Made by a program: the position numbers and the translations under genes. Positions 1-9,290 of a stretch of 64,000 nucleotides of DNA are shown here, in pieces. The notes under the pieces were generated by a model. The model was given only the letters and a program-made list of their open reading frames with translations, was not told where the DNA came from and did no database searches. This DNA is from Anaerotignum faecicola (GTDB taxonomy: Bacteria > Bacillota > Clostridia > Lachnospirales > Anaerotignaceae): assembly GCA_024460105.1 (NCBI GenBank), contig JANFXS010000002.1, positions 62,001-126,000 of the forward strand. Direction: 5' to 3'. The stretch's first letter is position 1; each line of letters starts with the position of its first letter.

Positions 1-704
1 CTCTTTACAGTCTTTGCATACACTCCGGAGTTATGCGCCGACATTCCGGCTTTATATGAACCGAGATTATCTCCTCCAAAAATTCTTCCATGACGCTCGC
101 TTACAACCATTCCTATTCCGACAGACACTTCCGGACCTGCAACTCCGATTATAACTTCGCCGCCTTTCATAAGCTCAACCTGGCCAAAGAACGGAGCAAG
201 AATTTCTGTCATCTCAACCATATTCATAACTTCCGAACCGCAGTTGTTGTTTGCAATACGGCCCGACATTGTCATATTTTCATTATTCGGTCCTCTGTTG
301 CCGCGGTCTTCCCTGCTTGGCCCTCTATAAAGAGTTTTCCCTTTATATTCATCCATAAGCCACTGTTTCATGTGCGGTTCTTCTTCAATCATCTTATCCG
401 AATACGGTATAGGGCTAATTGGAAGGAAACCGTAATTTTGATTAATCATGCCATGGTCTACAGAAGCTACGCCAACAACAGCGCCCGGCGCAACAATGCC
501 GTCGCTTGTTACGGTAATTGCGTCATCCATATCCATAATATTTACAGCCGCACAGTCGTCCCCGAGAGCTTTGCCGACTGCTTTGCAAGCTTCTAAGTCT
601 GTCAGCCCGCATGCTTTAACATCTTTTCTTTCAATAAAAATCCAGTTTAACGGAACTACGCCATTCGCAGCCCCCTGTGGGATAATACGGTATTTAAGTT
701 TCAC
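1..704 (-). CDS. Unrecognised conserved protein, 3' end outside window
   Basis: An open frame of 234 codons runs off the left edge without a stop. I place the start at GTG (702-704), eight bases after a strong AGGAGG site. I do not recognise the family. Visible features are a glycine- and valine-rich C-terminal half with a VGVAGPEVSVGIGMVVSER stretch, a GGDNLGSYKAG stretch near the edge, and no membrane segment or signal peptide, so it is probably a cytoplasmic enzyme. It follows the 125-residue gene at 721 by 16 bases, with the ribosome binding site next to that gene's stop, so the two are probably co-translated with the DUF819 transporter. A role in the same catabolic route is inferred from position only. 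Confidence 0.8.
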   Translation of the reverse strand, partial: MKLKYRIIPQGAANGVVPLNWIFIERKDVKACGLTDLEACKAVGKALGDDCAAVNIMDMDDAITVTSDGIVAPGAVVGVASVDHGMINQNYGFLPISPIPYSDKMIEEEPHMKQWLMDEYKGKTLYRGPSREDRGNRGPNNENMTMSGRIANNNCGSEVMNMVEMTEILAPFFGQVELMKGGEVIIGVAGPEVSVGIGMVVSERHGRIFGGDNLGSYKAGMSAHNSGVYAKTVK

Positions 705-720
705 AGCGTCGTCCTCCTTT

Positions 721-1098
721 TTATCTTTTCATGTTGCTGCGGCGATCTATAATCTCTTCAACCCCAAAAAGATGGGTTTCAACCGTAGGCGCCGAAAGCA
801 TCATATTTTCAAGAATAACCTTCTTGCATGTTCCGTCTTCCGTAATGCCCTTTATAACAACAGTATATAATGTTTCAGGGTTATCAGGAGTAAGAACAAC
901 TTCTACTTTTTTAATATCTTTGTCTTCCGTTATATCGATAATTTCATCTTCTACGCGTCCGCATCTTAAAGAAGCCAGTTTAGCAGTCTTAACGTTTTCA
1001 AGCCCGCTTATTGCAACTTCCGTTTCCGGGCGGAGCTTTTTTGCAGCGTCTTTAACTTTTGAGTAAAAGTCCGGCAATCTTGTATGCATAAATTTCAT
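721..1098 (-). CDS. Unrecognised 125-residue protein of the DUF819 operon
   Basis: The protein has 125 residues. I chose ATG at 1098 rather than the upstream in-frame GTG because the AAGGAGAG site overlaps that GTG and has normal spacing to the ATG. The sequence is charged and soluble, with alternating beta-type segments, one cysteine in SLRCGRVED and no membrane segment or known motif. It lies between the DUF819 protein (about 110 bases upstream in transcription) and the partial unknown gene (16 bases downstream). Two small soluble partners expressed together suggest subunits of one enzyme, but this is inference from spacing. I cannot assign a family. Confidence 0.8.
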   Translation of the reverse strand: MKFMHTRLPDFYSKVKDAAKKLRPETEVAISGLENVKTAKLASLRCGRVEDEIIDITEDKDIKKVEVVLTPDNPETLYTVVIKGITEDGTCKKVILENMMLSAPTVETHLFGVEEIIDRRSNMKR

Positions 1099-1208
1099 CT
1101 CTAACACTCTCCTTTTACATTTTACATTTTATATTTTTATATTATATATATAGTTTAGTTTATTAAAACTATACAATTAGGGGACAAATTTTATTCTATT
1201 ACGTTCCG

Positions 1209-2384
1209 TTACAACATTGACAGATACTGAAGAAAATTACCGAAAGCTATGGCAAGCCCGGTTCCTACAATGTCGCCGAAAAAACCGAGGAGTATACCGA
1301 ACGAAATCCAGTTAGGGTTATGTGTCGCAGCAATAAGCGGCGCGGATGAAGTTCCTCCAATGTTTGCCGTAATAGCAACTTCCGCGGTAAACAAATCAAA
1401 TTTGAATATTTTGGAAAAAAATATCCAAAGCGCAAACATAACTATAAGCATGATTATGCATACTACAAGAAATCCGGGAGCCTGTTTACACTGCATAAGG
1501 TCTGAGTACGACGCCGTCACACACATACATGCGTAAAGAAAAACATTTGCACATTCCGTCGCCCCATGAAGCTTCCGAACAGGAGTAACGCCCAATATAA
1601 TACCGATAATAGAAGACAATACAACTCTCCATCCCGTTGCATTAAGGAATGTTACGGGCGGCAAATAAGGAATTAAAGAATTTATTGCCCAGGTACCGCA
1701 CATTGCTATAGCAAAAAGCTTTAAATAATCGAGCATATCGCAGTTATTAACATTCGGATCTGTTTCTTCGGAAATCCTTCGGGCAATTTCATCCAAGCCG
1801 TCTGTATTGGCTTTCATAAATTTATTCCATTTGTCTTTTTTCGGAATAAGCGCCATCATAACCGACATGAAAATAGTAAACGCAAACGTAACCATCATTA
1901 CACTGTAAGCATAATCCATGCCTTCAACGCCAAATACGCCGGCTACAGCCACCATATTAATCGTTTCGCCTATAAACGAACCTGTCGTAGCCGCAATACT
2001 TGCCCAGGCCCTTTCGGGAAGGAACCCTTTGCATATTAAATATGCTACCGTGAAACCTGCCATTATCGAAAGCGATGAAAGAAGGAACGCCATAATCATA
2101 CGCGGTCCTAACTTAATAACTTTTCTTATGTCGCATGTAAGCATAAACATAATAAGCATCATAGGAAGGAAATTTTCATACATAAAGTTTTGCGCACTTT
2201 GTATACCCTCGGCCGAAGTGTCGTAAACTCTGAATGTCGCGCAAAACGCCATAAAAAGGAATATCCATATAATTGGCGGCAAAACCTGTACAACCTTGCT
2301 TTTTTCGTACTTCTTGCAGATCATAAATATGACTGCCATTGACGCGAATATAAATGCATAAAAACCCATTGCTGACGTAATCAT
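1209..2384 (-). CDS. DUF819 family integral membrane protein (YjcL-like)
   Basis: The 391-residue protein has about ten hydrophobic segments and the repeated glycine/asparagine motifs I associate with DUF819/YjcL proteins: GSFIGETINMVAV near residue 135 and IGGTSSAPLIAATHNP near 345, one in each half, suggesting an internal duplication as in secondary transporters. Length matches the family (about 380-400). The substrate is not known for the family; location beside a deacylase, an M20 hydrolase and PucR regulators suggests uptake of an amino-acid or ureide-like compound, which is inference. Two copies of TTTGCACATAA lie 130-180 bp upstream in its own promoter region, beyond a terminator that separates it from the deacylase gene. 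Confidence 0.85.
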   Translation of the reverse strand: MITSAMGFYAFIFASMAVIFMICKKYEKSKVVQVLPPIIWIFLFMAFCATFRVYDTSAEGIQSAQNFMYENFLPMMLIMFMLTCDIRKVIKLGPRMIMAFLLSSLSIMAGFTVAYLICKGFLPERAWASIAATTGSFIGETINMVAVAGVFGVEGMDYAYSVMMVTFAFTIFMSVMMALIPKKDKWNKFMKANTDGLDEIARRISEETDPNVNNCDMLDYLKLFAIAMCGTWAINSLIPYLPPVTFLNATGWRVVLSSIIGIILGVTPVRKLHGATECANVFLYACMCVTASYSDLMQCKQAPGFLVVCIIMLIVMFALWIFFSKIFKFDLFTAEVAITANIGGTSSAPLIAATHNPNWISFGILLGFFGDIVGTGLAIAFGNFLQYLSML

Positions 2385-2512
2385 AATTTATTCCACCCCT
2401 TTAACCCCTCATAAAAATCAGGAACAACCTATATACATGCCGAACATCATTCTGCCCTCCTTTATAAATATTTGTAAATATGTTTTATTGTTGACTATAT
2501 TTTAACTTATTA

Positions 2513-2566
2513 TTTGCACATAATATATAAACATATATCCATATTTTCTTGTTCATTTGCACATAA
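2513..2566. promoter_or_regulatory. Pair of identical 11-bp motifs upstream of DUF819 gene
   Basis: TTTGCACATAA occurs at 2513-2523 and 2556-2566, 43 bp apart, about four helical turns. Related sequences occur at the M20/PucR divergent promoter (7955-7965) and as an inverted pair near the deacylase (3854-3871). These are candidate binding sites for one of the two PucR regulators in this block. The assignment is inference; the repeats are seen directly. Confidence 0.5.
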
Positions 2567-2616
2567 AAATTTCTTTTTAAGCCAAATTGTTTGTAACCCG
2601 AAATTTTAAAAGCCAG

Positions 2617-2645
2617 AGAAAAAGCCCCTTATTCAGGGGCTTCCC
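2617..2645 (-). terminator. Rho-independent terminator after deacylase gene
   Basis: A 7-bp stem AAGCCCC/GGGGCTT with a 7-base loop is followed on the minus strand by five Ts. It lies about 70 bp past the stop of the deacylase gene and isolates it from the DUF819 operon. Confidence 0.8.
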
Positions 2646-2715
2646 TAAAGAATATATAGGGGGCTATTATAAATATAATCGGGAGAAATTATATTTATAA
2701 CAGGTGTTGTCATTA

Positions 2716-3735
2716 TTAAATTTCCATAAATTTCCCAAAGAGGCATCCCCATTCACGCGGCTGAATAACAGGAGGCGTCCATGTTCCTACAACCGTTCCG
2801 TCATACGGGGCAAACAGTTCGTCAATAACGTCTCCGAATATGTTTGTCACATATCCAAGCCGTTCCCCTTTATCAACTTTATCAAATATATATTTTTCCG
2901 GGTGGTAGATACCCCCGTTTGTTACATGAAGATAGTCAACGTCCACAGAAACCGTATCCTGCCTGAATTGCGGAACAGGGCCGTCCGTCATTTTAATAAA
3001 ATTCATAAGATTTATAATGCCGTTATGGCACATATTGTATATTTTTTCCCTTTCCTTAAAAATTGCCGCGTTTCCGCCCATTTCAAGGCATATATATGCA
3101 ATCTTCATAGCTTCGGACAAATCCCTCATTGTAGCGCGGCTTCCCTCTTTTCCCCCGCCGGGATTGCAGAGCCATAAATATTTTGTCATAAAACACTTTG
3201 CCATATTAAGCGTAAGGTCGCCGAAAACGTCGTCTTTTTCAGGATTTGTATAGCATGCTATAGGTTCAATATAAAGCGTATTCCCTCCGCTGTGGAAAGT
3301 TACCCAGTAATTCGCATGTTCAACAAAATGTTTAACATACTTTGATATTATGTATGCGCTTACTTTTCCATGAACCTCATCGCCCGGAAAAACACGATTC
3401 ATATCAGTGGCAGCGTAGTCGATGGAACTTGCCACCCGCTTTCCGATATTAAATCCTTCAAGGTTAAGATGTGGCACGCCTAAATATACCCCTTTTAATT
3501 TCATAGGATCGATCCCGTCGAATACATGGGCTATGGCTTCCGCCCCTTCAACTTCATCTCCGTGTATACCGCCGTCCATAAGGAGCGTAGGCCCTTCTTC
3601 TATTCCAACGGCAATAACATAAGGTATCCGCATCATCGAGCCGTCAGGCTTTGTACCAATGTCTAAAAATCCGCGTTTTTTTGTTCCGCGATGTTTTACG
3701 AGTTCTTCATAGTCAAATGTTTCATACTCCACCAT
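2716..3735 (-). CDS. Succinylglutamate desuccinylase/aspartoacylase family deacylase
   Basis: This 339-residue zinc-dependent amide hydrolase has the family's metal ligands: GGIHGDE with His58 and Glu61, and His148 in WVTFHSGG. A beta-rich C-terminal domain follows from about residue 260. Family members remove an acyl group from an N-acyl amino acid or similar amide. Length agrees with the AstE/ASPA-like branch of clostridia. The gene stands alone between terminators, with a 140-bp upstream region holding the inverted GCACATT sequence at 3854-3871. Together with the M20 amidohydrolase it suggests two amide-bond cleavage steps in one pathway. The substrate is not deducible from the sequence. 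Confidence 0.85.
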   Translation of the reverse strand: MVEYETFDYEELVKHRGTKKRGFLDIGTKPDGSMMRIPYVIAVGIEEGPTLLMDGGIHGDEVEGAEAIAHVFDGIDPMKLKGVYLGVPHLNLEGFNIGKRVASSIDYAATDMNRVFPGDEVHGKVSAYIISKYVKHFVEHANYWVTFHSGGNTLYIEPIACYTNPEKDDVFGDLTLNMAKCFMTKYLWLCNPGGGKEGSRATMRDLSEAMKIAYICLEMGGNAAIFKEREKIYNMCHNGIINLMNFIKMTDGPVPQFRQDTVSVDVDYLHVTNGGIYHPEKYIFDKVDKGERLGYVTNIFGDVIDELFAPYDGTVVGTWTPPVIQPREWGCLFGKFMEI

Positions 3736-3853
3736 AAAAACAGCTCCTTTTTAAATTTATTTTTAAAGTTTTAATTTCAAAACTTTAACTTTGCTCATAA
3801 CTAAATAATAAATTATATAAGGCACATTTTAAACTATATTTTGTCACTGAAAT

Positions 3854-3871
3854 AATGTGCGCCTGCACATT
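3854..3871. promoter_or_regulatory. Inverted repeat AATGTGC-N4-GCACATT
   Basis: Two 7-bp arms around GCCT lie 120 bp upstream of the deacylase start and just before the end of the first PucR gene; a further GCACAT occurs at 3822-3827. The core matches the TGCACATAA motif at the other promoters of this block, so it may be a PucR operator. Position upstream of a same-strand gene fits activation at a distance. Confidence 0.45.
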
Positions 3872-3875
3872 GGTT

Positions 3876-5057
3876 TTACTGAATATCAAAAAGCCTTTCA
3901 ATTTTCATCGCCATCAGGAAAATAAATTTTCCCTCAACCGTAAGGGGATTTATACCTGTTATTTCTTCAATTTTTTTAAGATAGTTATTTACGGTGTTTC
4001 TATGTACATAAAAATTTTTCGCCACGGCAATTACACTGCCGTCATATTCAATATAGCTTTTAAGATATTCCGTAAAATTTAAGCTGTTTTCCCTGTCATA
4101 TTTTTTAAGCTTGCCAATGGAGTCGTCATAAAACTCTTTTAAAAGCTCAGTATCGCCTACATCGGCAATAAGCTTATATATTCCCATTTTGTCATAGTAC
4201 ACAACATCGAAATCTTTCTTGGAGCTGAAATTAAGAAATTGATTAAGCCTTTTGAAATTTACCGAAAGCCTGTTAAGCATATCATTCTGTTTTCCCACAA
4301 ACAGGGTTATTCTGTGATTAAAGAATCCTCCTGCCCCAATATTTTTCGATATATCGTCAACATATTTTTCGACGTCTCCTTTGTTGTAGTATGCAACCAC
4401 AACGGCAATTTTCCTGTTATATGTGAACATAATCATTTTGGCGTCTCTTATTTTTGAGATTGAATTCTCAAACACCGTTTTAAGGCTTTTAAGCGCCATA
4501 TCGGGAATTGTTTCAATTCCGTCATGCTGCGATTTTATTATTATTGGACAGTAATACATTTCCTCCGAAAATCCATACATACAAAGTTCGTTTATATGTT
4601 TATTAATATTGCCTGTGTTAAACACTATACTTTGAATAAGTTCAAATATACTTTTTTTATTTTTTTCATTCAAAATAAGTATTTTTGATATATCCCTGAC
4701 AAGATCGCTCATAAGCACATCCCACGGCATTGTATAAAGCGGAAGATCTACTTTATTGCAAAAATTGATTATTTCGTCGTCTACTTTTTTTATATATTTA
4801 CCGACATTAAGTATCAGCGCCGCTGTGCGCGCCTCATGAAGATTCTTTACATATTCTGCCAATTCCTCTTCGCACTTCATATTTATACCTGCCGTGATTA
4901 CAATCTGATTAATATTTCTAAATTTTTCAGTATCATAGTCTTCAACCAGGCTTACCCAGTTTATATCGCTCCTGCACAGGCCTCCCTTCCCGGCAACAAG
5001 CCTTATTCTATAGGAAGACGGCAGCAAATTCATAATTTTTTCCACGGTAAGCGACAT
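3876..5057 (-). CDS. PucR family transcriptional regulator (first copy)
   Basis: The 393-residue protein has the PucR architecture: an N-terminal ligand domain (residues about 5-125, with VGKYIKKVDDEI and GLPLYTMPWD-like signatures), a central GGDEF-like region, and a C-terminal winged/helix-turn-helix with VAKNFYVHRNTVNNYLKKIEE around residue 350. I chose the ATG at 5057 because the AGGAGAGGAG site precedes it. PucR proteins activate purine, ureide or amino-acid catabolic genes in response to substrate. A paralogue of the same length lies at 8030-9205 on the other strand. This copy sits between the deacylase and the LarA-like gene and likely controls this block. Confidence 0.9.
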   Translation of the reverse strand: MSLTVEKIMNLLPSSYRIRLVAGKGGLCRSDINWVSLVEDYDTEKFRNINQIVITAGINMKCEEELAEYVKNLHEARTAALILNVGKYIKKVDDEIINFCNKVDLPLYTMPWDVLMSDLVRDISKILILNEKNKKSIFELIQSIVFNTGNINKHINELCMYGFSEEMYYCPIIIKSQHDGIETIPDMALKSLKTVFENSISKIRDAKMIMFTYNRKIAVVVAYYNKGDVEKYVDDISKNIGAGGFFNHRITLFVGKQNDMLNRLSVNFKRLNQFLNFSSKKDFDVVYYDKMGIYKLIADVGDTELLKEFYDDSIGKLKKYDRENSLNFTEYLKSYIEYDGSVIAVAKNFYVHRNTVNNYLKKIEEITGINPLTVEGKFIFLMAMKIERLFDIQ

Positions 5058-5272
5058 AAAACACTCCTCTCCTTTCATCCAAATATGAACGGTACTAATA
5101 TTATTATAAATGAAATACTGAAATATTTAAATAATCACTTAACATATAAACACATAATATTATTGATTTTAATATCGTTTGCCTTTCTTCCTTAATTAAT
5201 ATATAAACGCATAAACTATTATGTATATACTCATCCATATACATTCCATACATATATAATCCTTTCAAAAAT

Positions 5273-5302
5273 AAAAACACAGGCTTTAATACCTGTGTTT
5301 TT
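5273..5302 (-). terminator. Terminator after LarA-like gene
   Basis: An 11-bp stem AAAAACACAGG/CCTGTGTTTTT with an 8-base loop is flanked by A and T runs and ends 39 bp past the stop at 5342. It closes the M20-LarA operon. The T run on the plus strand is also adequate, but no plus-strand gene ends here. Confidence 0.8.
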
Positions 5303-5341
5303 GGAAATAAAATATTGTTTTAAAGTCAGTTCAAAATTCTA

Positions 5342-6619
5342 TCAAATCTGGGTTATGAGGTTTCCGTCTTTATCAAACTCAAGTTCAAACGGCTCTCCGA
5401 TAATCGTAAGCTGCTCCCTTTGTTTCGCTTCGGGAATAAGGCTTTCCGAAATAAGTATATCTTCAATTTCAAGCGAATTCTTTAATATAATTATTTTAGG
5501 ATTATTTTTATCCATATTCAAACATATCGCCATAGAAGTTTGAATACATTCCTTTTCATTTTCGGCAATAAGAGGAATCTTGTAAACCGAACTGTCATGA
5601 TCCGTTACTGCATTCGGATATGTGTCGTCAAATGAAATCTGCCTGAAAAATTTCATTGTGGCAACATCGGCCCTTCCCATTCCTGTTGCATTTCCATGCG
5701 ATTCCTCGCTAAGTTCAAAAATTCCCATCCTTTCCGATTTAATCCCTATCGGAAGCCTTGAGCGCCCCACAACATTAGGGTCCATTCCTCCGCCGCTGTA
5801 ATTTTTTCCAATCTTTTCAAGAATAAGCACGTCGCAGCCTTCAAGGAATATTTTGCCCATGGCGGCTTTTGCCTCGTTAAGAAGCGCGGGTTCTTCAGAC
5901 GGAATATCATTTGGCTGAAGGAACGCTATCTTATATGTTTTATCAAAGGCATTTTCCATCAACCCTATACCCATTAGTATATTTGCTTTTTTTATGATTT
6001 CCGAGCCTATATAGAAAAGCCTTTCAGGCATCGCATCGTCGCCTGCCGAATGCGCTACATACGCGCCTGCCTGCTTTCCGAGCCCGACAGTCATCATTTT
6101 CATTAAACCGCTTTCATATTTCCCCTTAAATCCTGTGTGCGCTTTAATTCTGTTAATAACGATTATGCCGTCGGCTTCATAAGCGTTTTTGTCGATTTGC
6201 ACATCAACGTCTATTTCTTCGGCTCTTCCGATTTTGACCGTTTCCATTGATGAAATTATAGGGCAGCCTACGGTTTCTTCCGTTATTCCATATCCCTCCA
6301 AGATACCTTTCTGCCCCTGGGCCGTCGCTCCTCCGTGGCTTCCCATAGCGGGTATTACAAACGGTTCCGCTCCCAACTTTTTAACCTCGTCAACAACAGC
6401 TTTAGTTATAACAACAATATTCGATACTCCGCGGCTTCCGCTTGTTATGCAGATCCTCTGCCCGGCTTTGATTTTATCCTTAAATTCTTTCTTTGAAAAA
6501 TTTTCGGCGATAACATCCTTTATTTCTTCCTCGGACAATTCATTGTGGGGAAAATACTGCTTAACCCTTACAAAACGAGGTATCTTTTCATTCTCAACTA
6601 AATGTGTTATTCCAGACAT
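5342..6619 (-). CDS. Lactate racemase-domain (LarA/DUF2088-like) protein
   Basis: This 425-residue protein resembles the LarA/DUF2088 group: a GSRGVSN loop near residue 60, AMGSHGGATAQGQ near residue 95, and an INRIKAHTGFKGKYESGLMK-type segment near residue 165. LarA racemises lactate with a nickel-pincer cofactor, but many homologues act on other 2-hydroxy acids or have unknown function, and no larB/larC/larE genes are in the window. The ATG at 6619 follows AAAAGGGGA; an in-frame TTG upstream overlaps that site. It is downstream of the M20 gene by 32 bases, so the pair is one operon. Expected in the cytoplasm. Activity and substrate are unknown. Confidence 0.75.
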   Translation of the reverse strand: MSGITHLVENEKIPRFVRVKQYFPHNELSEEEIKDVIAENFSKKEFKDKIKAGQRICITSGSRGVSNIVVITKAVVDEVKKLGAEPFVIPAMGSHGGATAQGQKGILEGYGITEETVGCPIISSMETVKIGRAEEIDVDVQIDKNAYEADGIIVINRIKAHTGFKGKYESGLMKMMTVGLGKQAGAYVAHSAGDDAMPERLFYIGSEIIKKANILMGIGLMENAFDKTYKIAFLQPNDIPSEEPALLNEAKAAMGKIFLEGCDVLILEKIGKNYSGGGMDPNVVGRSRLPIGIKSERMGIFELSEESHGNATGMGRADVATMKFFRQISFDDTYPNAVTDHDSSVYKIPLIAENEKECIQTSMAICLNMDKNNPKIIILKNSLEIEDILISESLIPEAKQREQLTIIGEPFELEFDKDGNLITQI

Positions 6620-6651
6620 AACGGTTCCCCTTTTCAAATTTCAATTTTTAT

Positions 6652-7845
6652 TCAGCATATGCTCATTGCGGCAAGAGCATAAATTTTTGCCGCTTCAACA
6701 AGCTCGTCAATATAAACCCATTCGTTCGCTTTATGTATACAATCAAGCGTACCCGGTCCGTACATCAGCGCCGGAACGCCTTTTTGATGGAATAAGCAGT
6801 TGTCCCCCGCGGCGATAAATCCGCCCAGCGGCGATGGTTTGCCGGTTATTTTCTTTGAATTTTCAACAAGGGCTTTCACAAGATCGCTTTTTTCATCTAT
6901 ACGGACGGCATTTGTCGTGCGGCTGCAAAAATTTACTTCGGCTTTAAAATTTTTGTCCTCTTCTTCAAGCTCTTCAATCATTTTCCTTATTCTTGCAAGC
7001 ACGTCGTTGTAATCCTGCCCGGGAACAAAACGCCCGTCTATATTAAACGTACATAAATCTGCAACAACATTTACAGCGTTGCCGCCGTGGATATTTCCTA
7101 TGCATAATGAACCGTCGCCGAGAAATTCGTCTCTATTAAACGGCACTCCTTCTTCATTGATTTTGTTTATAAGCTTTGCGGCATTTACAACAGCGTTAAT
7201 CCCCAGCTGAGGCTTGCTTCCATGTGCCGTTACCCCGTATACCTTAACTTCAAACCACGCGCATCCCTTGTACGCAATTATTATTTTCATTTCGGTCTGT
7301 TCGGCATTTATGAAAAAATCTGGGTTTACAATTCCGGCATTTACAAGATAATCCATACCGTAAGGCCCGCCTATTTCTTCATCAACCGTAGCAATAAACT
7401 GCATTTCCCCGGCAAGTTCAATATCGCATTCCTTAACGGCTTTTAAAGCCATAAAGCACGCGGCAAGGCCGCCTTTCATGTCAGCCGCTCCGCGTCCGAT
7501 AAGCTTTCCGTCCCTTATAGTAGGTATAAATCCGCCTTCGGTTTCCCAAGTTTTTTCATCGGCTGCCACAACGTCATAATGCCCGCCAAGCGCAAGCGTC
7601 CGTCCGCCCCCTTTGCCTTTATATGAAGCGACAAGATTGCATCCGCCCGGCGCAAGGGAATATTTTTCAGCCTTTATACCAAACTTTGCAAATTCTTCAA
7701 TAAGATAATCGGCTTCTTTATTATACTGCTCATTTGAGTCGTCCCTTCCTGAAACGGAAGGAATACTTATAAGCCCGCTTGCAATCCTTACAATCTCACT
7801 GCGGTTTTTCTCAATGTAGTCAATAACTCTCTCGGCGTCTGTCAC
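6652..7845 (-). CDS. M20 family amidohydrolase/deacylase (ArgE/DapE-like)
   Basis: The 397-residue protein carries the M20 zinc-site motifs in order: His89 and Asp91 in GGHYD, Asp122 in GAADMKGG, and the Glu156-Glu157 pair in TVDEEIGG; the lid domain follows from about residue 185. M20 enzymes hydrolyse N-acyl amino acids, dipeptides or carbamoyl compounds. The start is taken at GTG 7845 after AAGGGGTG; TTG at 7851 is an alternative. It is the first gene of an operon with the LarA-like gene and diverges from the second PucR gene, the usual arrangement of a regulator and its target. Confidence 0.85.
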   Translation of the reverse strand: MTDAERVIDYIEKNRSEIVRIASGLISIPSVSGRDDSNEQYNKEADYLIEEFAKFGIKAEKYSLAPGGCNLVASYKGKGGGRTLALGGHYDVVAADEKTWETEGGFIPTIRDGKLIGRGAADMKGGLAACFMALKAVKECDIELAGEMQFIATVDEEIGGPYGMDYLVNAGIVNPDFFINAEQTEMKIIIAYKGCAWFEVKVYGVTAHGSKPQLGINAVVNAAKLINKINEEGVPFNRDEFLGDGSLCIGNIHGGNAVNVVADLCTFNIDGRFVPGQDYNDVLARIRKMIEELEEEDKNFKAEVNFCSRTTNAVRIDEKSDLVKALVENSKKITGKPSPLGGFIAAGDNCLFHQKGVPALMYGPGTLDCIHKANEWVYIDELVEAAKIYALAAMSIC

Positions 7846-8029
7846 AAACAATCACCCCTTAAATATGCAAATTATCGGCACATCTTTTATATAAAGTATT
7901 TTATCACTGCCAACATAATTCAAAAACAAACAAACTCCCATTATTCTTTATGCATATGCACATAAAATATTGTTTTTTATTTTAATAAATTCAGCTATAC
8001 GTTATAATATTAGATACGGAGGTGCAGAT
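7846..8029. promoter_or_regulatory. Divergent promoter region between M20 and PucR genes
   Basis: This 184-bp AT-rich gap separates two genes read outward. It contains TATGCACATAA at 7955-7965, overlapping the palindrome TGCATATGCA at 7951-7960, and a GGCACAT at 7877-7883. These match the motif repeated upstream of the DUF819 gene. I did not assign -35/-10 boxes. Confidence 0.45.
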
Positions 8030-9205
8030 ATGGGTATAACTGTTGAACAAATTATAAAAAAACTTCCTTCAAACTATAATATAACTCTTATTGCGGGAGA
8101 AAAAGGGATATATAAGGAAAATATCAGCTGGGTATCAGTTGTCGAGGACTTTTCCGGAAGATTTGTGCATGAGAACAAAATGATACTCACTTCATTTATA
8201 AACATAAAAAATCCCGACAATATTTTAGATATAGTAAAAATACTTCAATCCAAAAAAACCTCTGCTTTGATAATAAAAATCGGAAAATATATTGATAAAA
8301 TACCTAAGGAAGTAATATTTTACTGCAATGAAGCGGGCCTTCCCCTTTATACAATTCCTTTGGACATAATGATGGTAGACATTGTAAAAGACATATCGCG
8401 CATATTAATTTATACAGGGAGCGAAAGAAAAAGCCTTTCCGATTTTATTAAATCAATAATATTAAATCCAAACAATATTAAATCCAAAATTAAAAACCTT
8501 AACGGCTATAATATTTCGTCAGAACAATTTTTTTGCCCAGTGGTAATTAAACCTGTCCTGCGATCATACAATCCCGACCTGCTTGACATATGCCTTAGGA
8601 CAATAGTTGTAAGTTTAGATCATATCGCAGCCAAAAGCGAAGAGCTTAAAACAGCCGTATTTATTTATAATGAAACGGTTGTTTTAACGTTAATACATAA
8701 CGGCGGAAACTTTGTCAACAATTTTATAAAAACTCTTAATGAAAACCTTATAATCAAGCTGGCAGATTATAAGGTTTATACATGTGTCGGCAGTTTAAAC
8801 GGAAATATATTTAATCTTTCGCAAAACTTTAAAAAGCTTCTGCCGATGCTAAACGTTGCCGAAAGTACCGGCAATGAAATTTTATATTATGATAAAGCCG
8901 GAATATACAAACTTATCTCAACATCCAATGACATTAATATGCTGAAAGAGTTTTACAAAAGTTCAATAGGAATACTAATTGACTACGACGCCCAAAATTC
9001 CACTACTCTTTATGAATATCTTAGAGCGTATATCGAAACCGACGGAAATTTACTGGCCGTTGCAAAAAAATTCTTTGTGCATAGGAATACTGTTTCTAAC
9101 CGCCTGAAAAAAGTTTATGAACTTACGGATATAAATCCGCTTACTTTGGAAGGAAAACTTATATTCCTTATTGCAATTAAAATAGAAAAACTATATTGTC
9201 TGTAA
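8030..9205 (+). CDS. PucR family transcriptional regulator (second copy)
   Basis: The 391-residue protein is collinear with the PucR protein at 3876-5057, with the same N-terminal ligand domain (GKYIDKIPKEV, AGLPLYTIPLD) and C-terminal helix-turn-helix (VAKKFFVHRNTVSNRLKKV). The start ATG at 8030 follows GGAGGTG; an in-frame upstream extension from 7970 lacks a site. It is the only plus-strand gene of the block and diverges from the M20-LarA operon, its most likely target. The two copies probably arose by duplication and may sense different effectors. Confidence 0.9.
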   Translation: MGITVEQIIKKLPSNYNITLIAGEKGIYKENISWVSVVEDFSGRFVHENKMILTSFINIKNPDNILDIVKILQSKKTSALIIKIGKYIDKIPKEVIFYCNEAGLPLYTIPLDIMMVDIVKDISRILIYTGSERKSLSDFIKSIILNPNNIKSKIKNLNGYNISSEQFFCPVVIKPVLRSYNPDLLDICLRTIVVSLDHIAAKSEELKTAVFIYNETVVLTLIHNGGNFVNNFIKTLNENLIIKLADYKVYTCVGSLNGNIFNLSQNFKKLLPMLNVAESTGNEILYYDKAGIYKLISTSNDINMLKEFYKSSIGILIDYDAQNSTTLYEYLRAYIETDGNLLAVAKKFFVHRNTVSNRLKKVYELTDINPLTLEGKLIFLIAIKIEKLYCL

Positions 9206-9242
9206 ATTTTTTCTTTGTACAAAAAACTCATACAATATATAA

Positions 9243-9274
9243 AAAATGACAATGAGAATTTTCATTGTCATTTT
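9243..9274. terminator. Bidirectional terminator after second PucR gene
   Basis: A 13-bp stem AAAATGACAATGA/TCATTGTCATTTT with a short loop starts 38 bp past the PucR stop. A and T tracts at the two edges would allow it to serve either strand. Confidence 0.8.
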
Positions 9275-9290
9275 AATCTTAAAAATATGT

